Below are positions 1 through 6,884 of a stretch of DNA of 12,235 bases, piece by piece. Numbering within the stretch: position 1 is the first letter of the stretch; the number at the start of each line of letters is the position of its first letter. The notes below the pieces were generated by a model that did not search any database, had not been told where the DNA came from, and saw only the letters and a list, made by a program, of their open reading frames with translations. Source of the stretch: an uncultured Gemmatimonadota bacterium (GTDB taxonomy: Bacteria; Gemmatimonadota; Gemmatimonadetes; Longimicrobiales; Gaopeijiaceae). A program made the translations under genes and the position numbers. The stretch is taken from NCBI GenBank assembly GCA_938030915.1, contig CALHIO010000111.1:1-12235 (forward strand), read 5' to 3'.

Positions 1-265
1 GCTGCGAATCGGCCAGGGTGCCCAGGAGTTCCGCCGCCTTCCCGGTGGAGAGCTCGAGCTGACCGGCGAGGCTCTCCAACGAGCATTCCCGGCCGATGCT
101 CTCACACGTGTACACGTGCTTGAGCGCATCCTCGAGCAACACGCGCTCGCTAAGGTGCGCCATGCGACTGAGCCGAGCGAGCACACCCCACCGAGGCCAC
201 GCGACCAGCGCAACCACGACGACGAGCCCGCCGAAGACGGCGAGCGCAGGAGCAGGATCGACCAT
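1..265 (-). CDS. DtxR-family metal-dependent transcriptional regulator with N-terminal membrane anchor (partial, 3' end off window)
   Basis: Reading leftward from an ATG at 265-263, 88 codons are visible before the window edge. Residues about 6-23 are a strongly hydrophobic, Val/Ala-rich helix followed by basic residues (PRWGVLARLSR), as in a single membrane anchor. Residues about 40-88 match the DtxR/MntR winged-helix start: an LLEDALKHVY segment, then SLESLAGQLELS and KAAELLGTLADS, the recognition-helix region. The metal-binding, dimerisation and any FeoA/SH3-like domains would lie outside the window. Proteins of this family repress metal uptake or storage genes when loaded with Fe(II) or Mn(II). 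The start at 265 is preferred because a consensus-like promoter at 303-330 would give a leader of about 30 nt. An internal ATG (Met35) would remove the anchor, so the anchor depends on start choice. The gene is divergent from the multicopper oxidase and shares its upstream region, including a DtxR-like palindrome. The family call is fairly secure; metal specificity is unknown. Confidence 0.72.
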   Translation of the reverse strand, partial: MVDPAPALAVFGGLVVVVALVAWPRWGVLARLSRMAHLSERVLLEDALKHVYTCESIGRECSLESLAGQLELSTGKAAELLGTLADSQ

Positions 266-286
266 GAAGAGGACTCGAGGTGAGAT

Positions 287-304
287 ATTTAGGCTCGCCT
301 AAAT
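287..304. promoter_or_regulatory. DtxR/IdeR-like operator palindrome between the divergent regulator and oxidase genes
   Basis: The site is a perfect inverted repeat with 8-bp arms and a 2-bp centre: ATTTAGGC-TC-GCCTAAAT. Its core TTAGG-N4-CCTAA has the same half-sites and spacing as the core of the known DtxR/IdeR box (TTAGG-TTAG-CCTAA). It covers the predicted start point and part of the -10 of the leftward promoter, and lies about 108 bp upstream of the oxidase start. Autoregulation of the DtxR-like gene is the simplest reading. Control of the rightward genes is possible, but no convincing + strand promoter was seen overlapping it. Confidence 0.7.
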
Positions 305-330
305 TATACCTTACCCCGTGCCCGGGTCAA
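303..330 (-). promoter_or_regulatory. Sigma70-type promoter of the leftward DtxR-like gene
   Basis: On the minus strand a TTGACC hexamer (330-325) is followed after 16 nt by a perfect TATAAT (308-303). This would place the transcription start near 296, about 30 nt before the regulator's ATG at 265. The -10 overlaps the palindrome at 287-304, so a bound repressor should block it. The assignment rests on consensus match and position only. Confidence 0.65.
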
Positions 331-412
331 TTCTGAAACGCTCGCATGCGCCGGTTGGTACCGCGGCACAGCCTCCCGTTGCCCGTGGCTCAGGTCGCGG
401 CGAACGTGACGT

Positions 413-2737
413 ATGGTTCTTCGTCCTCTGATCGCGGCCGCGGCCCTGCTCGCCCTGAGTCCCTCGGCCAGCCTTCTCGCTCAGATCCCTGCCGTGTCGG
501 AGGTCTGCGCCGATCGACCACCCGCGACGGGTGCGTCCCTGTTTTCGGCTGAACCGGCCACACCGGAGCGCGACGGTTCCTCGTCTACTCGTCCGGCGTC
601 CGACCTGAACTGCATCGACCTCTTTTCGACGACTCGGGGCGGCGACGCAGCCGGTGTGATCGAACTCCGCCGTCCGTGGTCTCCCTACGGCGTCACGGTG
701 ACGCCGGATGGACGACACCGCCACGAACTCGTGGCATGGCTCGCACGGCTGCCCGAGCCATCTTCGCTCGGCCCCTACACCGCCTTCGTCGCGTGGGCGA
801 CCCCGCTCGCGCTGGACCCGGTCGTACGACTCGGAACGGTCGAGAACGGTCGCAACGAGCTCGGAGAGGTAGCGTTCAACAAGTACCTGGTCTGGATCAC
901 CGCCGAGGCGTCCGCCGACGTCTCCGAGCGCGCAGGCCCTCTCGTCGTAAGGGGGCGTTCGCCCTCCAGCCGGATGGAGGCACACGACCTGATGGCACTG
1001 GCCCCCTCTGCGGAGGAGGGGATGAAGATGGAGGGCCCAGGCGGCATGCCCGGCATGAGTGACATGGAGGGCACGACCGACGCGTGGGGCATGCCGCCCA
1101 TGTACGACGGCGTGCCGATGCTGCCCGGCGTCATGTCGTCGAGACCGGCCGTCTCGCCGCTCCGGCCCACCACGACGCTCGACGAACTCCCCCAAGCCCG
1201 CCCGCGCGAAATCATCCGCCTACCCGACGGGGGTACGCTCGACCTCGAAGCAGGCTTCGTACGGAAGACCCTCGGCGACCGTGACCTCGTGATGATGGCC
1301 TTCAACGGTCAGATCCCGGGGCCCCTGATCGAGGTCACCGAAGCCGCCACCGTCTTCGTGAATTTTCGAAACGACACACCGATGCCGACGGCGGTGCACT
1401 GGCACGGCCTTCGCCTCGACAATCGCTACGACGGTGTGCCGGGCGTGACACAAGACCCGGTGCAGCCGGGCGAGTCGTTCCGATACCAGATTCGATTCCC
1501 GGACCCGGGCATCTACTGGTATCACCCACACCACCGGGAAGATGTCCAGCAGGAGCTCGGCCTCGCGGGTAACATGCTCGTCGAGCCGTTCGCATCCGAC
1601 TACTACAACGAGGTCGACCACGAAGAGGTGGTCATGCTCGACGACCTCCTCCTCGGTCGCGACGATATCGTGCCCTTCGGCGACGAGTCGGCCAACTACA
1701 TGCTGATGGGGCGCTTCGGGAATGTGTTCCTCACGAACGGCGAGCCCGAATACGGACTCGAGGTGGAGGCGGGAGACATCGTGCGCTTCCACCTCACCAA
1801 CGTCTCGAACACCCGCACCTTCAACCTCTCCTTTCGGTCCACACAGGACCCGGAGGCCTCGCCTCTACCCATCAAGGTCGTGGGCTCCGATGTCAGCCGC
1901 TTCGAGCGGGAGTCACTGGCCGAGAGCGTGGTCATCGCGCCTGCGGAGCGCTACACGGTGGAGATCCAATTCCCCACCGCCGGAGCCTGGGCGCTGACGA
2001 ACCACGTCCAGGGCATCAATCATCGGCAGGGACTCTTCCTCGCCGAGGAGTCGGTGCTCGGGCGGGTCGCGGTGTCGGGGGTCGGCACGGAGACGGGCAC
2101 ACCATCGGGTCATGAAGACTCACACGGAACACCCGCGACCCTGCCCGAGGCGGGGCACGCGCACGACTTCGCTGCGCTGCGCACGCACGACGACGTCGTA
2201 GCCGACATCGATCGATACCGGCACCTGTTCGACGACCCGCCGAACCACGAGCTCGTCATGACCCTGGAGGTGCGCGACCTCCCCATGGCGATCGAGCAGT
2301 CGATGAACCTCGACTGGGTCTACTTCAACCCCGTGGAATGGACGGGCACCATGCCCGTCATGAACTGGGCGACGAGCGGGGAGGAAGTCTCGTGGATCCT
2401 GCGAGACCCGGCGACCGGCGCGGAAAACGATGCGATCGATTGGCGCTTTCGCGTAGGCGATGTCCTGAAGATCCGCGTGACCAACGACCGCGCCGCCTTC
2501 CACGCGATGCAGCACCCGCTCCACATTCATGGACAACGCTTTCTCGTGCTCGAGCAGAACGGGGTGGTGAACGAGAACATGGTCTGGAAAGACACGGTGC
2601 TGTTGCCGGCCGGGTCGACGACCGACATCCTGCTCGAGCTGACCAACCCCGGCCGGTGGATGGTGCACTGCCACATCGCCGAACACCTCGAATCCGGCAT
2701 GAAGTTCGTCTTCGACGTCGAAGGAATCCGAGAATGA
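413..2737 (+). CDS. Secreted multicopper oxidase with Met-rich insert and N-terminal extension
   Basis: The product has 774 residues. The ATG at 413 is the first start after an in-frame stop (407-409); no clear Shine-Dalgarno is seen. Residues 1-23 form a Sec-type signal peptide (cleavage likely LLA-Q). Residues about 85-187 are a beta-rich extension I cannot assign. Residues 204-241 hold nine Met in 38 residues. Three cupredoxin-type domains follow (about 262-385, 395-555, 600-774). All copper motifs are present: HWHG (329-332), YHPHH (370-374), HPLHIHG (701-707) and HCHIAEHLESGM (752-763), where Met763 is the expected axial T1 ligand, as in CueO/CopA-type oxidases rather than Leu/Phe laccases. 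A His-containing linker (H567, H571, H582, H584) joins domains 2 and 3. The family couples one-electron oxidation of Cu(I), Fe(II), Mn(II) or phenols to reduction of O2 to water. The gene leads the rightward group and overlaps the next gene by ATGA. The oxidase call is secure; the natural substrate is not known. Confidence 0.93.
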   Translation: MVLRPLIAAAALLALSPSASLLAQIPAVSEVCADRPPATGASLFSAEPATPERDGSSSTRPASDLNCIDLFSTTRGGDAAGVIELRRPWSPYGVTVTPDGRHRHELVAWLARLPEPSSLGPYTAFVAWATPLALDPVVRLGTVENGRNELGEVAFNKYLVWITAEASADVSERAGPLVVRGRSPSSRMEAHDLMALAPSAEEGMKMEGPGGMPGMSDMEGTTDAWGMPPMYDGVPMLPGVMSSRPAVSPLRPTTTLDELPQARPREIIRLPDGGTLDLEAGFVRKTLGDRDLVMMAFNGQIPGPLIEVTEAATVFVNFRNDTPMPTAVHWHGLRLDNRYDGVPGVTQDPVQPGESFRYQIRFPDPGIYWYHPHHREDVQQELGLAGNMLVEPFASDYYNEVDHEEVVMLDDLLLGRDDIVPFGDESANYMLMGRFGNVFLTNGEPEYGLEVEAGDIVRFHLTNVSNTRTFNLSFRSTQDPEASPLPIKVVGSDVSRFERESLAESVVIAPAERYTVEIQFPTAGAWALTNHVQGINHRQGLFLAEESVLGRVAVSGVGTETGTPSGHEDSHGTPATLPEAGHAHDFAALRTHDDVVADIDRYRHLFDDPPNHELVMTLEVRDLPMAIEQSMNLDWVYFNPVEWTGTMPVMNWATSGEEVSWILRDPATGAENDAIDWRFRVGDVLKIRVTNDRAAFHAMQHPLHIHGQRFLVLEQNGVVNENMVWKDTVLLPAGSTTDILLELTNPGRWMVHCHIAEHLESGMKFVFDVEGIRE

Positions 2738-4146
2738 GATCGATCCTGGCCCGCTTCGTTTCCGCCCTCCTCCTGGTCCTGTCGTCCGGTGTCTCACCGC
2801 TCGCCGCCCAGAACTTTGATGAGTTCGTGGCGATCCCGCGCGGCACGGTCGCATTGACGAACGCCAAGGTCATCGACGGGACCGGGGCACCGGCGATGAT
2901 GAATCAGACGATCCTCATCGAGGGAGATCGAATCACAGCCGTCGGTCCGTCCGGTTCGGTCCGTGTACCCGCGGACGCGAACGTCGTGGACGTCTCCGGC
3001 AAGACGGTCATCCCCGGGCTCGTCGGTCTGCACAATCACTCGTATTACACAGGGGGGAACGGGCGCGCGGCTCAGCTCTCCTTCTCCGGTTCTCGTCTTT
3101 ACCTCGCGTCCGGTGTCACGACGATTCGCACGACCGGCGCGCAGCAGCCGTACGCCGAGTTGAACCTGCAGCGCGAGATCGAGGCGGGCAGGGTCATCGG
3201 TCCGACGATGTTCGCCACCGGCCCCTATCTGACTGGCGAGCAGGGCTCTCAGACGATGGCGCGTCTCGAGGGTCCCGAGCAGGCTCGGCGCGTCGTGCGG
3301 TACTGGGCCGAGGAAGGCATTTCCTGGTTCAAGGCCTATACGTGGATCTCGCGCGCCGAGCTCGGCGCGGCGATCGAGGAAGCCCACGCAAACGGGGTGA
3401 AGGTCACGGCGCACCTCTGCTCGGTCGGGTATCGCGAAGCGGTCGCGCTCGGGATCGACAACCTCGAACACGGGCTGTTCGCGAACTCGGAGTACGATCC
3501 GAACAAGCGCCCGGACGAATGCCCACCTGGCTTCCGGCGCGACTATGCGGATCTCGACGTGAACGGGCCGGAGGTCCAGGCGACGTTCCGCGATATGATC
3601 GACAACGACGTCGCCATGACATCGACGCTCGTCGTCTACGAGATCTCCGTGGCGGACCGGCCACCCATCGACGAACGCGTGTACGACGTGCTCGCTCCGG
3701 AGATCGCCGAGGAAGTGAGAGAGATTGCCCTCGCTCGCCGGGCAGGGCGTGGCTCGATCGACCCCGCGGTCTTCGCGAAAGCCATGGAGTACGAACGCGC
3801 GTTCGTCGAGGCGGGTGGACTGCTGGCCGCGGGAGTCGACCCCACTGGATATGGCGCAGCGCCTCCGGGATACGGAGACCAGCGGAATTACGAGCTGCTG
3901 CTCGAAGCTGGATTCTCGGCCACCGAGGTCGTTCAGATCATGAGTCTCAACGGAGCGAAGGTGCTCGGCATCGACGGAGAGGTCGGTTCGATCGAGGTCG
4001 GGAAGGTCGCGGACCTGGTGGTCATCGACGCAGACCTCGAAACGGCCGGAAATCTACACGCCACCGAAGTCGTCTTTCGACACGGCATCGGCTGGGACTC
4101 GCCCCGGCTGATCGAGTCGATTCGGGGTGTGGTGGGGGTGCGCTGA
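2734..4146 (+). CDS. Secreted metal-dependent amidohydrolase
   Basis: The product has 470 residues, starting at the ATG that overlaps the oxidase stop (ATGA), which indicates translational coupling. An ATG further upstream in this frame at 2338 lies deep inside the oxidase gene and would bury the signal peptide. Residues 1-25 are a Sec signal ending SPLAAQ. The rest is the composite beta-sandwich/TIM-barrel of the amidohydrolase superfamily (imidazolonepropionase/prolidase-like branch): VIDGTGAP near the start, H100-N-H102 metal ligands, K200 (WFKAY, likely carboxylated lysine), H227 (TAHLCS), H246 (NLEHG), D369 (AGVDPTG), and the C-terminal GSIEVGKVADLVVID strand. With all ligand positions present, it should be an active hydrolase of amide, imide or peptide-like bonds in the periplasm. 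The specific substrate cannot be read. Its coupling to a copper oxidase is unusual; it may just share an operon. Confidence 0.9.
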   Translation: MRSILARFVSALLLVLSSGVSPLAAQNFDEFVAIPRGTVALTNAKVIDGTGAPAMMNQTILIEGDRITAVGPSGSVRVPADANVVDVSGKTVIPGLVGLHNHSYYTGGNGRAAQLSFSGSRLYLASGVTTIRTTGAQQPYAELNLQREIEAGRVIGPTMFATGPYLTGEQGSQTMARLEGPEQARRVVRYWAEEGISWFKAYTWISRAELGAAIEEAHANGVKVTAHLCSVGYREAVALGIDNLEHGLFANSEYDPNKRPDECPPGFRRDYADLDVNGPEVQATFRDMIDNDVAMTSTLVVYEISVADRPPIDERVYDVLAPEIAEEVREIALARRAGRGSIDPAVFAKAMEYERAFVEAGGLLAAGVDPTGYGAAPPGYGDQRNYELLLEAGFSATEVVQIMSLNGAKVLGIDGEVGSIEVGKVADLVVIDADLETAGNLHATEVVFRHGIGWDSPRLIESIRGVVGVR

Positions 4147-4222
4147 GCCACCACATCTTCGCATCGCGGGAGCCTGTCCCGACCATGAATCCTCTCGATG
4201 CGCCCGTGCGTGAGCGAGCGCC

Positions 4223-4861
4223 ATGGGCTACCTGATCGCAGCGGCCTTCGCGCCGCTTCTCGGGCCTGTCCTGTATGGCGTATTACACGATCGGCCACTC
4301 GCGGTCCGGGCGGTCGACAACTTCGTGTACGTGGCCGTGCCACTCCTCGTGGCGTGGCAGGTGCTTCCCCATGCGTGGGAGGATCAGAACGTCTACCTGA
4401 TCCTGGCGGTCCTCGCCGGCTTCCTCCTCCCCGCCCTGATCGAGCAGGCGTCCCATGCGTTCGCCGAGCAGACCGACAACCTGGCGATGGTCGTGGGTCT
4501 GTCCGGCCTCGCCCTCCATGCGCTCCTCGAGGGAACCGCACTGGTTCCGGGGGCCGTACCGGTCGAGGCCCCCTTCGCGGCCGCGGTCATCCTTCACCGC
4601 ATCCCCGTGAGCCTCGTCGTCTGGTGGCTGATCCGCCCGAGGTTCGGGGCGACCGCAGCGGCCGCCGGGGTCGGGTCGATCGTCCTGGCGACGCTGGCCG
4701 GGTACGGACTGGGCCACGAACTGCTGGCCAACGTCCACGGCTCGGGCGCCGAACTCTATCAGGCGTTCGTCAGCGGATCCCTTGTACACGTTGTCTTCCA
4801 CCAGGGAAGACACGATCACGACCACTCGAACGACGGCCACCATCACCATGATCACGGATAG
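4223..4861 (+). CDS. ZIP-like metal transporter with His-rich C-terminal tail
   Basis: The product has 212 residues. The ATG at 4223 is the first start after an in-frame TGA (4211-4213); the gene follows the amidohydrolase by 76 nt, with no strong ribosome-binding site. About seven hydrophobic segments are visible (around 3-21, 33-50, 57-74, 87-108, 117-137, 142-165, 178-193). Putative membrane metal ligands fit a ZIP-type pattern: PHAWED (H50, E53, D54) in helix 2, H99-ALLEG (E103) in helix 4, LHRIP (H125) in helix 5, and H189/H193 in the last helix. The helix 4 and 5 signatures are degenerate relative to classical HNxPEG and HExPHE. Residues 193-211 contain ten His with Asp, a likely metal-binding tail. 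ZIP proteins move divalent metals (Zn, Fe, Mn) into the cytoplasm. Placement beside a DtxR-type regulator and a metalloenzyme supports a metal role. A divergent ZIP-like permease with another job remains possible. Confidence 0.75.
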   Translation: MGYLIAAAFAPLLGPVLYGVLHDRPLAVRAVDNFVYVAVPLLVAWQVLPHAWEDQNVYLILAVLAGFLLPALIEQASHAFAEQTDNLAMVVGLSGLALHALLEGTALVPGAVPVEAPFAAAVILHRIPVSLVVWWLIRPRFGATAAAAGVGSIVLATLAGYGLGHELLANVHGSGAELYQAFVSGSLVHVVFHQGRHDHDHSNDGHHHHDHG

Positions 4862-4865
4862 CATC

Positions 4866-5474
4866 ATGCGTACCCGCTCGCTCACCCTCGTCCTGCTCGC
4901 CGTCTTCGCGGCCACGTCGTGGTCATGCTCGCCGGAATCCACCTCCGAGAGCGCCTCGACGAGCGCAGCCTCCGCGCCCCAGGCCGCGTCGGGGAACCAG
5001 GCCTCTACCGGTCCCGTCGTGAACGCAGGCGGCCCCACCTACCCAGTCCCGAACCCGACCTTCGAGACCCCGATGGATCGGCAGTTCAAGGCCGTCTTCG
5101 AGCTGAGGGCTCCTGCGGGCAGCCCCGATCGACCGAACCAGAACCTCAATACGATGGCGCGATACCTGAACATGCACGTCCGAGCCGGGGTCCCGCACGA
5201 GAATGTGCGGGTCGCGGGTGTCGTGCACGGCGGCGCGGCTCTGGAACTGCTGCAGGATGAGCACTATCGCGCGGCCCACGGGGTCGACAATCCCAACAAG
5301 GTCGTCATCGCCGAGGTCCTGGCAGGGGGTGGTCAGCTCATCCTGTGCGGGCAGACCGCGGGCAGGCTGGGCATCTCCGCGGACCAGCTGCTGCCGGGTG
5401 TCCAGCTCGGGCTCAGTGCGATGACCGCGATGACCGTGCTTCAACAGGACGGATATCAGGTCATCCTCTGGTAG
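4866..5474 (+). CDS. Exported DsrE/DsrF-like family protein (possible lipoprotein)
   Basis: The product has 202 residues from the ATG at 4866, 4 nt after the ZIP-like stop. An in-frame ATG at 4848 would add six residues and overlap that gene; the shorter form gives a cleaner signal peptide. Residues 1-20 are a Sec-type leader (RTRSLTLVLLAVFAATSW) followed by Cys21. The lipobox is non-canonical, so lipidation is uncertain. Residues about 22-60 are a low-complexity Ser/Ala/Gly/Pro linker. Residues 73-202 look like a DsrE/YchN fold: QFKAVFELRAP, VVHGGAALELL, LILCGQTAGRLGI with Cys161 at the position of the family's reactive cysteine, then LLPGVQLGLSAMTAMTVLQQDGYQVILW. DsrE-type proteins carry sulfur as a cysteine persulfide, usually in the cytoplasm. 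An envelope location makes sulfur or redox chemistry near the oxidase a possibility, not a demonstrated one. Confidence 0.78.
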   Translation: MRTRSLTLVLLAVFAATSWSCSPESTSESASTSAASAPQAASGNQASTGPVVNAGGPTYPVPNPTFETPMDRQFKAVFELRAPAGSPDRPNQNLNTMARYLNMHVRAGVPHENVRVAGVVHGGAALELLQDEHYRAAHGVDNPNKVVIAEVLAGGGQLILCGQTAGRLGISADQLLPGVQLGLSAMTAMTVLQQDGYQVILW

Positions 5475-5587
5475 AGGAGGTACCTGCTCTTCCGGTTGCG
5501 CATCCCCGGCTCAACGCGGATTCTGAGCGATTGAGACCCGATCGGATCGAGCCGTCGGGCCTGGGACAGTCAGGAGAGGTACGCGCC
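5475..5587. other. Intergenic gap before the aminotransferase
   Basis: The 113-bp gap has no convincing promoter or terminator. Only short inverted repeats with 4-5 bp arms were found. A purine-rich ribosome-binding site, AGGAGAGG at 5572-5579, lies 8 nt before the aminotransferase ATG at 5588 and fixes that start. Whether transcription reads through from the metal-handling genes is unresolved. Confidence 0.5.
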
Positions 5588-6799
5588 ATGAGCAATCACG
5601 TCTCACGTCGGCACTTCATCGGTGGGGCCACCGCGGCCGCGGCACTGGGCACGATGGGAATCACGCCTCAAGCGGCCGAGGCCCGTGTGCGCCGCGCTGC
5701 GGAGCGCGGTATCCGGTACCTGCCAGGCGGTGCTCCGATGCATCGCATGGTCCAGTCTCAGGTCGACGAGTACGACGCACTGGCCAAGCTCTCCTCGAAC
5801 GAGAACCCGTTCGGTCCGTCGGAGAAGGCGCTCGAGGCGATGACCTACGCGTTCAAGTATTCGATGCGTTATGGCTACCCGGACAACAACGTCCAGCAGC
5901 GTGTCGCGGACGCGCACGAGGTCTCGCGGGATCATGTCCTCATGGGAGCGGGATCAGGTGAGATCCTCGACGTGGTCGGCCTCACCTGGCTGGCGCACGA
6001 CAAGAAGGTCGTCGGTGTCGAGCCGTCGTACGGATCGGTGTATTCCCACGCGACGGGCATCGACGCGGAGACGATCCTCCTTCCGCTGGAGGCCGACTAC
6101 CGTCAGAACATCCAGCGGATGGTCGACGTGACGAACCGGAATGCGCGTGACGTCGGGTTCGTCTATCTCTGCAATCCGAACAACCCGACGGGTGTGACGG
6201 TGACGGCCGACGAGATCGCGTATCTCCTCGACAACATCCCGGAAGACATTCCCGTCCTCATCGACGAGGCATACCACCACTTCGTCGAGGACCCGGCGTA
6301 CGAGGAATCCCTCAAATACGTGCGCGAAGGCCGTCGCGTGGTGATCGCCCGGACCTTCTCGAAGATCTACGGCATGGCCGCGATGCGGATCGGCTTCGCG
6401 ATCGCACCGCCCGACATGATCGAGGAGATGCGCCCGTACAGCACGGGCAGCGTGAACGCACTCGCCCGCTGGGGCGCGGTCGCGTCCATGGAAGACCAGC
6501 CCGCCGCCGACCACATGCTCGCCCACAACAAGCGGCTGCGCGAACAGACGATCTCCGATCTGGAAAGCCTCGGCTACGAGTGTGTACCGTCTCAGACGAA
6601 CTTCTTCATGGTGAACCTTCGTCAGACCGTTGCCCCGATCCGTCAGGCCTTCCGTCAACGCGGTGTCGCGGTCGGACGCGACTTCCCGCCGATGCTCGAT
6701 CACCTGCGGGTATCGATCGGCACGGAAGAGGAGATGGGCCGCTTCATGAACGCGTTCGAAGACATCATGACCACGATGTCGGCGGGCGCCGGCTCCTGA
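5588..6799 (+). CDS. Tat-exported HisC-like PLP-dependent aminotransferase (fold type I)
   Basis: The product has 403 residues. The ATG at 5588 follows a good ribosome-binding site (AGGAGAGG), whereas upstream readings of the same frame run through the end of the preceding gene. The N-terminus, SRRHFIGGATAAAALGTMG, is a twin-arginine signal, so the enzyme is probably folded with PLP in the cytoplasm and exported. The catalytic part matches the class I/II aminotransferase family near histidinol-phosphate aminotransferase: SSNENPFGPS (N-terminal substrate arm), GAGSGEIL, CNPNNPTG (195-202), IDEAYHHF with PLP-pairing D226 and Y229, TFSKIYGMAAMRIG with Schiff-base K259, and LRVSIGT with carboxylate-binding R374. 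All key residues are present, so it should be active. True HisC is cytoplasmic, so the export signal and lack of his neighbours argue against histidine synthesis. The substrate is unknown. Confidence 0.88.
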   Translation: MSNHVSRRHFIGGATAAAALGTMGITPQAAEARVRRAAERGIRYLPGGAPMHRMVQSQVDEYDALAKLSSNENPFGPSEKALEAMTYAFKYSMRYGYPDNNVQQRVADAHEVSRDHVLMGAGSGEILDVVGLTWLAHDKKVVGVEPSYGSVYSHATGIDAETILLPLEADYRQNIQRMVDVTNRNARDVGFVYLCNPNNPTGVTVTADEIAYLLDNIPEDIPVLIDEAYHHFVEDPAYEESLKYVREGRRVVIARTFSKIYGMAAMRIGFAIAPPDMIEEMRPYSTGSVNALARWGAVASMEDQPAADHMLAHNKRLREQTISDLESLGYECVPSQTNFFMVNLRQTVAPIRQAFRQRGVAVGRDFPPMLDHLRVSIGTEEEMGRFMNAFEDIMTTMSAGAGS

Positions 6800-6806
6800 T
6801 CTTCAT

Positions 6807-6837
6807 GAGGGCGGGGCGCGAGGACCGCTCCGCCCTT
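6807..6837 (+). terminator. GC-rich hairpin, possible terminator after the aminotransferase
   Basis: An 11-bp stem (6808-6818 pairing with 6826-6836, one G-T wobble) closes a 7-nt loop, starting 8 nt after the aminotransferase stop. The stem is almost all G-C. No T-run follows, so termination efficiency is doubtful; it may instead stabilise the 3' end of the message. Confidence 0.45.
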
Positions 6838-6884
6838 CGATTGGGGCCGTGAGCGCACGTCACGTCCATTCACGTACCTGAACC

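Noticed and set aside
305..412. Possible metal riboswitch (yybP-ykoY/Mn type) in the oxidase leader
   Set aside because: Only short stems with 4-bp arms were found; none of the conserved riboswitch loop sequences could be recognised.
311..1195. 294-codon minus-strand open frame antisense to the start of the oxidase gene
   Set aside because: The translation is Arg/Gly/His-rich with no recognisable motif, and it lies opposite the signal peptide and N-terminal domain of a confident gene.
2338..2733. Upstream extension of the amidohydrolase frame
   Set aside because: It lies inside the copper-binding third domain of the oxidase, encodes Arg-rich low-quality sequence and would bury the amidohydrolase signal peptide.
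5475..5587. Possible terminator or promoter between the DsrE-like and aminotransferase genes
   Set aside because: Inverted repeats have 4-5 bp arms at most, there is no T-run, and no -35/-10 pair with acceptable spacing.
6855..6880. Repeated CACGT words in the leader of the SDR gene
   Set aside because: Three copies of a 5-mer at uneven spacing are not distinguishable from chance in this composition.
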